Shown here piece after piece: positions 61,101 through 64,000 of a stretch of 64,000 nt of DNA. The position numbers were made by a program, and so were the translations under genes. Source of the DNA: UMGS1783 sp900555065 (GTDB lineage Bacteria > Bacillota > Clostridia > Oscillospirales > UMGS1783); the NCBI GenBank assembly GCA_937991645.1, contig CALKPL010000025.1:124001-188000 (forward strand), in the 5' to 3' direction. The notes under the pieces are model-generated. The model searched no databases and was not told the DNA's origin. It saw only the letters and a list, made by a program, of their open reading frames with translations. How positions within the stretch are numbered: position 1 is the first letter of the stretch; every line of letters starts with the position of its first letter.

Positions 61101-62494
61101 AGACAAACGGCGAACAGCTCAAGGAAAAATTGTTTTATGCACCCCAAAACGCGTATGCGCGCGTAGACGACCAGACGGTTGCGGCGTGCATGAAATACGC
61201 GGAAAACTACAAGGCGTTTATGAATAGCTGCAAAACGGAACGGGAATGCGTTTCCGTTACGATTGAAATGCTGGAGGAAAGCGGATTTATCCCGTTTGAG
61301 TATGGGAAAAAATATGCGCCTGGTACGAAAATTTATTTTAACAACCGCGACCGTGCGCTCGTATTCGCCGTCATTGGCCAGCGTTCCCTGGCTGATGGCG
61401 TCAATATTGCCGCCGCGCATATTGACAGCCCGCGGCTCGACCTGAAACCCGCTCCTGTTTATGAGGATACGGAACTGTGCCTGATGAAGACGCACTACTA
61501 CGGCGGCGTAAAAAAATATCAGTGGACGGCCATTCCGCTCGCATTGCACGGCGTGATCGTAAAAAAGGACGGAACCAAGATCAACGTCAAAATCGGCGAA
61601 TGTGAATCCGACCCGATTTTCTGCATCACCGACCTGCTTCCACACCTTTCCAAAGAACAGTATAAACGTGATCTTCGTGAAGCGATCCCGGGCGAAGCGC
61701 TCAACGTCCTCGTCGGCAGCCGCCCGTTTTTGGACGATAAGGTGTCCGAGCGCGTCAAACTCAATATCCTCCAGATATTGTTTGAAAAGTACGACGTTGT
61801 GGAGGAGGATCTGTTTTCCGCAGAGCTTATGGCGGTGCCTGCCTTTAAGGCGCAGGATCTCGGTTTTGACCGGTCCATGATCGGCGCATATGGACACGAT
61901 GATAAGGTCTGCGCCTATCCCTGTCTGACCGGCTTGCTTGCTTCGGATGATTCGGGCAAAACCCTCATCTCCGTTCTTGCCGATAAAGAGGAGATCGGTT
62001 CAACCGGCAATACGGGCCTGCATGCCGACTACCTGAAAAATTTTATTCTGGACCTGTGCCGTTCTGCGGGTGTAAACGAGTTGCAGTGCCTGCATAATTC
62101 CAAGTGCCTGTCGGCAGACGTAAACGCGGGATTCGATCCGACCTATCCGGAGCCTATGGAGAAGCGAAACTCCTCCTATCTGAACTATGGTACAATTATT
62201 ACAAAATACACTGGCTCCGGCGGAAAGTCCGCCACGTCTGACGCCAGTGCGGAATTCTTCGCAAACGTCCGCAATATCCTCGATGAAGCGGGGGTTATCT
62301 GGCAGTCCGGCGAACTGGGGAAGGTGGACGCCGGCGGCGGCGGGACAGTGGCAAAGTTTATTGCGGATCTCGATATCGACGTCGTTGACCTGGGCGTTCC
62401 CGTACTCTCCATGCATGCGCCTTTTGAGGTTATCAGCAAAATGGACCTGTATATGACGCATAGGGCAGTGGAGGCATTTTTCAAAAAAGGCTGA
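61097..62494 (+). CDS. M18-family aminopeptidase
   Basis: Four hundred and sixty-five residues, a dizinc aminopeptidase that usually forms a tetrahedral dodecamer. Zinc-site motifs: AAHIDSPRLDLKP (His near 101), the ADKEEIGSTGNTG Glu pair (about 297) and LSMHAPFE near the C-terminus. It favours acidic or hydrophobic N-termini in related bacteria. It overlaps the transglycosylase by four bases and ends the long plus-strand run at a terminator. Confidence 0.95.
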   Translation: MKTNGEQLKEKLFYAPQNAYARVDDQTVAACMKYAENYKAFMNSCKTERECVSVTIEMLEESGFIPFEYGKKYAPGTKIYFNNRDRALVFAVIGQRSLADGVNIAAAHIDSPRLDLKPAPVYEDTELCLMKTHYYGGVKKYQWTAIPLALHGVIVKKDGTKINVKIGECESDPIFCITDLLPHLSKEQYKRDLREAIPGEALNVLVGSRPFLDDKVSERVKLNILQILFEKYDVVEEDLFSAELMAVPAFKAQDLGFDRSMIGAYGHDDKVCAYPCLTGLLASDDSGKTLISVLADKEEIGSTGNTGLHADYLKNFILDLCRSAGVNELQCLHNSKCLSADVNAGFDPTYPEPMEKRNSSYLNYGTIITKYTGSGGKSATSDASAEFFANVRNILDEAGVIWQSGELGKVDAGGGGTVAKFIADLDIDVVDLGVPVLSMHAPFEVISKMDLYMTHRAVEAFFKKG

Positions 62495-62543
62495 CCAGGA
62501 CGCTGCGTAAGCGCCGTTCTCATATTCAAATCATTTTATCTTG

Positions 62544-62588
62544 GCAGGACAGCTTGACTATATATGCTGTCCTGCTTTCTCTCTTTTA
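62544..62588 (+). terminator. Terminator after the M18 aminopeptidase gene
   Basis: A perfect 10-bp stem (62544-62553 with 62566-62575) and a pyrimidine tail TTTCTCTCTTTT. Beyond it the base composition becomes markedly more A/T-rich. Confidence 0.8.
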
Positions 62589-62722
62589 TGGAGGTCTTGC
62601 TCTATGTTTGTTCCTATTTTTCAATGCTGTTTTGCAGCCAAGCGCTTTTTCATGAAAAGTAGAAAAAGACACAATTTTAATTTATACTAAGAACAGCCAA
62701 TCATATATCATGTGGTGATCTT

Positions 62723-63622
62723 ATGGATACAATCATTCATGAAATGCAAGATGAAGTACGGAAAAGCTCCCTTATGGAGGGCAGTAACAAAACGGGTATC
62801 CCGTTTGTAACAGCCTGGAATTTCACAAGCGATAAAATACGAATGCCAAATACGGAGAATCCATATCTTTATATCGTGCTTGACGGTATGCTTCGGCTTT
62901 ATACGCCATCAGGAATTATGGATTACGTGGAAGGGCAATATTCCATATCCCAAATTGATACTCCGCTGTCAGGAACTGTTTTGACATTTTCCAGCCGGCA
63001 AGATTTTTTAGCGCTTTCTGTTGAATTCACCGTTTTTGATATCATAACAGCAGTTTTAGGTTTGGACAATGACCTGACTGAAAAAATTATTAGCGAAAAC
63101 ATGTACGAACAGGCTATGTCCCTTTCTGATAAAGCTGTTGTACAGTCAGTTTACAGACTTTTTTCAATAGGGAAAAAGGCGGTCCCCTCTGAATTTTTGC
63201 GCAAAAACATCATGCAAGAAGTCATATATCACATTCTCTGCGGTTCCTGCGGAAAACAGTTTCTTCAAAGCATAATAAATATCGGACAGGCAGATGAAAT
63301 TTATAAGGCAAACAGTTGGATAAAAGAAAATTTCCGCAGTCCATTCACTGTAGAAGAACTGGCGAAACAAAGAAATATGAGCGTTTCACTGTTTCATCAG
63401 AAGTTCAAAAGCGCCGTGGGAATGGGTCCGCTGCAATGCCAAAAAAGGTTGCGGCTGACGGAAGCTAGGCGGCTGATGTTGGATGAAAACAAAAATGTAA
63501 CCGAAGCGTCTATCGAGGTAGGATACGAAAGCCTCTCACAATTTATTCGAGATTACCGTAAAATGTTTGATGCAGCGCCAAAGGAGGATATTCAGAAACT
63601 TCAAAGGCAGTTAAAGAAATAA
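62723..63622 (+). CDS. AraC-family transcriptional regulator
   Basis: Two hundred and ninety-nine residues. The N-terminal half (about 1-180) matches the AraC_N (PF06719-type) sensor, with YLYIVLDGMLRLYTPSG and the SQIDTPLSG loop. The C-terminal double HTH follows (about 200-299): FTVEELAKQRNMSVSLFHQKFK and EASIEVGYESLSQFIRDYRKMF. The coding sequence is A/T-rich compared with the rest of the window, which suggests recent acquisition. It lies 100 bases before a co-directional GlcG/HbpS-like gene, a likely target. The inducer is unknown. Confidence 0.92.
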   Translation: MDTIIHEMQDEVRKSSLMEGSNKTGIPFVTAWNFTSDKIRMPNTENPYLYIVLDGMLRLYTPSGIMDYVEGQYSISQIDTPLSGTVLTFSSRQDFLALSVEFTVFDIITAVLGLDNDLTEKIISENMYEQAMSLSDKAVVQSVYRLFSIGKKAVPSEFLRKNIMQEVIYHILCGSCGKQFLQSIINIGQADEIYKANSWIKENFRSPFTVEELAKQRNMSVSLFHQKFKSAVGMGPLQCQKRLRLTEARRLMLDENKNVTEASIEVGYESLSQFIRDYRKMFDAAPKEDIQKLQRQLKK

Positions 63623-63666
63623 GCAAGTTTTTAAGAGCAATAGGCAAGTAAAAAAAGCAGTTCATT

Positions 63667-63675
63667 TGTTATACT
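63667..63675 (+). promoter_or_regulatory. Possible extended -10 promoter of the GlcG/HbpS-like gene
   Basis: TATACT at 63670-63675 preceded by TG and one base. No good -35, which is usual for a promoter activated by an AraC protein. Confidence 0.4.
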
Positions 63676-63722
63676 TTCATTGTCAGAGATTTTTGTATCA
63701 ATGCGAAAATGGAGGTTTTCAA

Positions 63723-64000
63723 ATGATTTTAACAGATGAACTGTGTGATAAGCTATGTGCCGCCGCAAGAGAAAAGAGTAAAGAAATTGGCATCGATATC
63801 AGTTTTGCAATTTGCGATGAAAACGGTCTACCAAGAGCATACCGCCGGTATGGGGAAGCGTTGGTTTTAAGCATAACCCTTGTACCTGGAAAAGCATATA
63901 CGTCTGCCGTAACGCAATGTAAAACAAAAGATGTGGCGGCTGCTGCTGCAGAAGGCGCTTCTCTTATGGCAATTCAGACAAACGACCCTAAATTCACACT
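63723..64000 (+). CDS. GlcG/HbpS-like (heme-degrading-domain) protein, partial
   Basis: The reading frame starts at ATG 63723, seven bases after GGAGG, and runs off the window after 92 codons. The visible part matches the GlcG/HbpS family (PF03928): a helix LCDKLCAAAREKSKEIGI, then ISFAICDENGLPRAYRRYG, then ALVLSITLVPGKAYTSAV. Related proteins bind heme or act as small sensors near oxidoreductase genes; the exact role varies. It probably belongs with the AraC regulator upstream. Confidence 0.8.
   Translation, partial: MILTDELCDKLCAAAREKSKEIGIDISFAICDENGLPRAYRRYGEALVLSITLVPGKAYTSAVTQCKTKDVAAAAAEGASLMAIQTNDPKFT

Noticed and set aside
1..64000. CRISPR array, tRNA or rRNA genes, insertion sequences, prophage
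   Set aside because: No spaced direct repeats, cloverleaf signatures, rRNA segments, transposases or phage genes were found.

Overview
The window is a dense stretch of a moderately high-GC, low-repeat chromosome from a spore-forming Clostridia-type Firmicute (Bacillota). Evidence: dipicolinate synthase dpaA/dpaB and a YtvI-like sporulation membrane protein; strong AGGAGG ribosome sites with many TTG and GTG starts; the short Gram-positive SRP RNA in front of dnaX; CarD, Mini-RNase III, DUF951 and a sortase-anchored surface protein. The genus cannot be named from the sequence. I see no rRNA, tRNA, CRISPR array, insertion sequence or prophage.

Layout. 0-8 kb: divergent promoters at the left edge, a cold-shock gene behind a very stable leader hairpin, a TtcA-like tRNA thiolase, then a minus-strand block (phosphatase, PduL-type phosphotransacylase, ispF, ispD, carD), then a plus-strand HAD / XRE-cupin / acyl-CoA synthetase group. 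8-12.7 kb: rpe, SRP RNA, dnaX, ybaB, recR, mrnC and a YitT-like membrane protein. 12.9-20.4 kb: one giant cyclic beta-1,2-glucan synthase gene. 20.5-25 kb: two M16 peptidase homologues, lgt, folD. 25-31.5 kb: the purine operon purE-C-M-N-O-H-D, with a leader that carries a short ORF and an attenuator-like terminator. 31.5-39.6 kb, mostly minus strand: metA with an unknown gene, dpaAB, a VanY-like carboxypeptidase, aroK, a degenerate P-type-ATPase-like membrane protein, rlmB. 39.8-52.6 kb: polA, LMW phosphatase, rimI, tsaD, an isocitrate-type dehydrogenase, lepA, hemW, purL. 52.6-54 kb: an AT-rich island with a surface protein whose promoter lies between 18-bp inverted repeats. 54-62.5 kb: ytvI, a split TSUP transporter, ruvX, DUF951, prfA, a ZIP transporter, sua5, coaE, a lytic transglycosylase and an M18 aminopeptidase. 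62.6-64 kb: AT-rich, with an AraC regulator and the start of a GlcG/HbpS-like gene.

How it fits together. Purine synthesis is nearly complete here (purL is 17 kb away from the rest; purF, purB and purA are not seen). The final two steps use a separate AICAR transformylase and an archaeal-type PurO cyclohydrolase instead of bifunctional PurH. tsaD, rimI and sua5 supply parts of the t6A and ribosome-modification set. dpaAB and ytvI belong to sporulation.

The most interesting candidates are (1) a possible invertible, phase-variable promoter at 52772-52898 upstream of the sortase-anchored protein; (2) the purE leader with a 14-codon ORF folded into a hairpin ahead of a terminator; (3) an 862-residue membrane protein that keeps the outline of a P1B ATPase but has lost its catalytic motifs; (4) a 21-bp hairpin with a U-tract inside the cold-shock 5' UTR.
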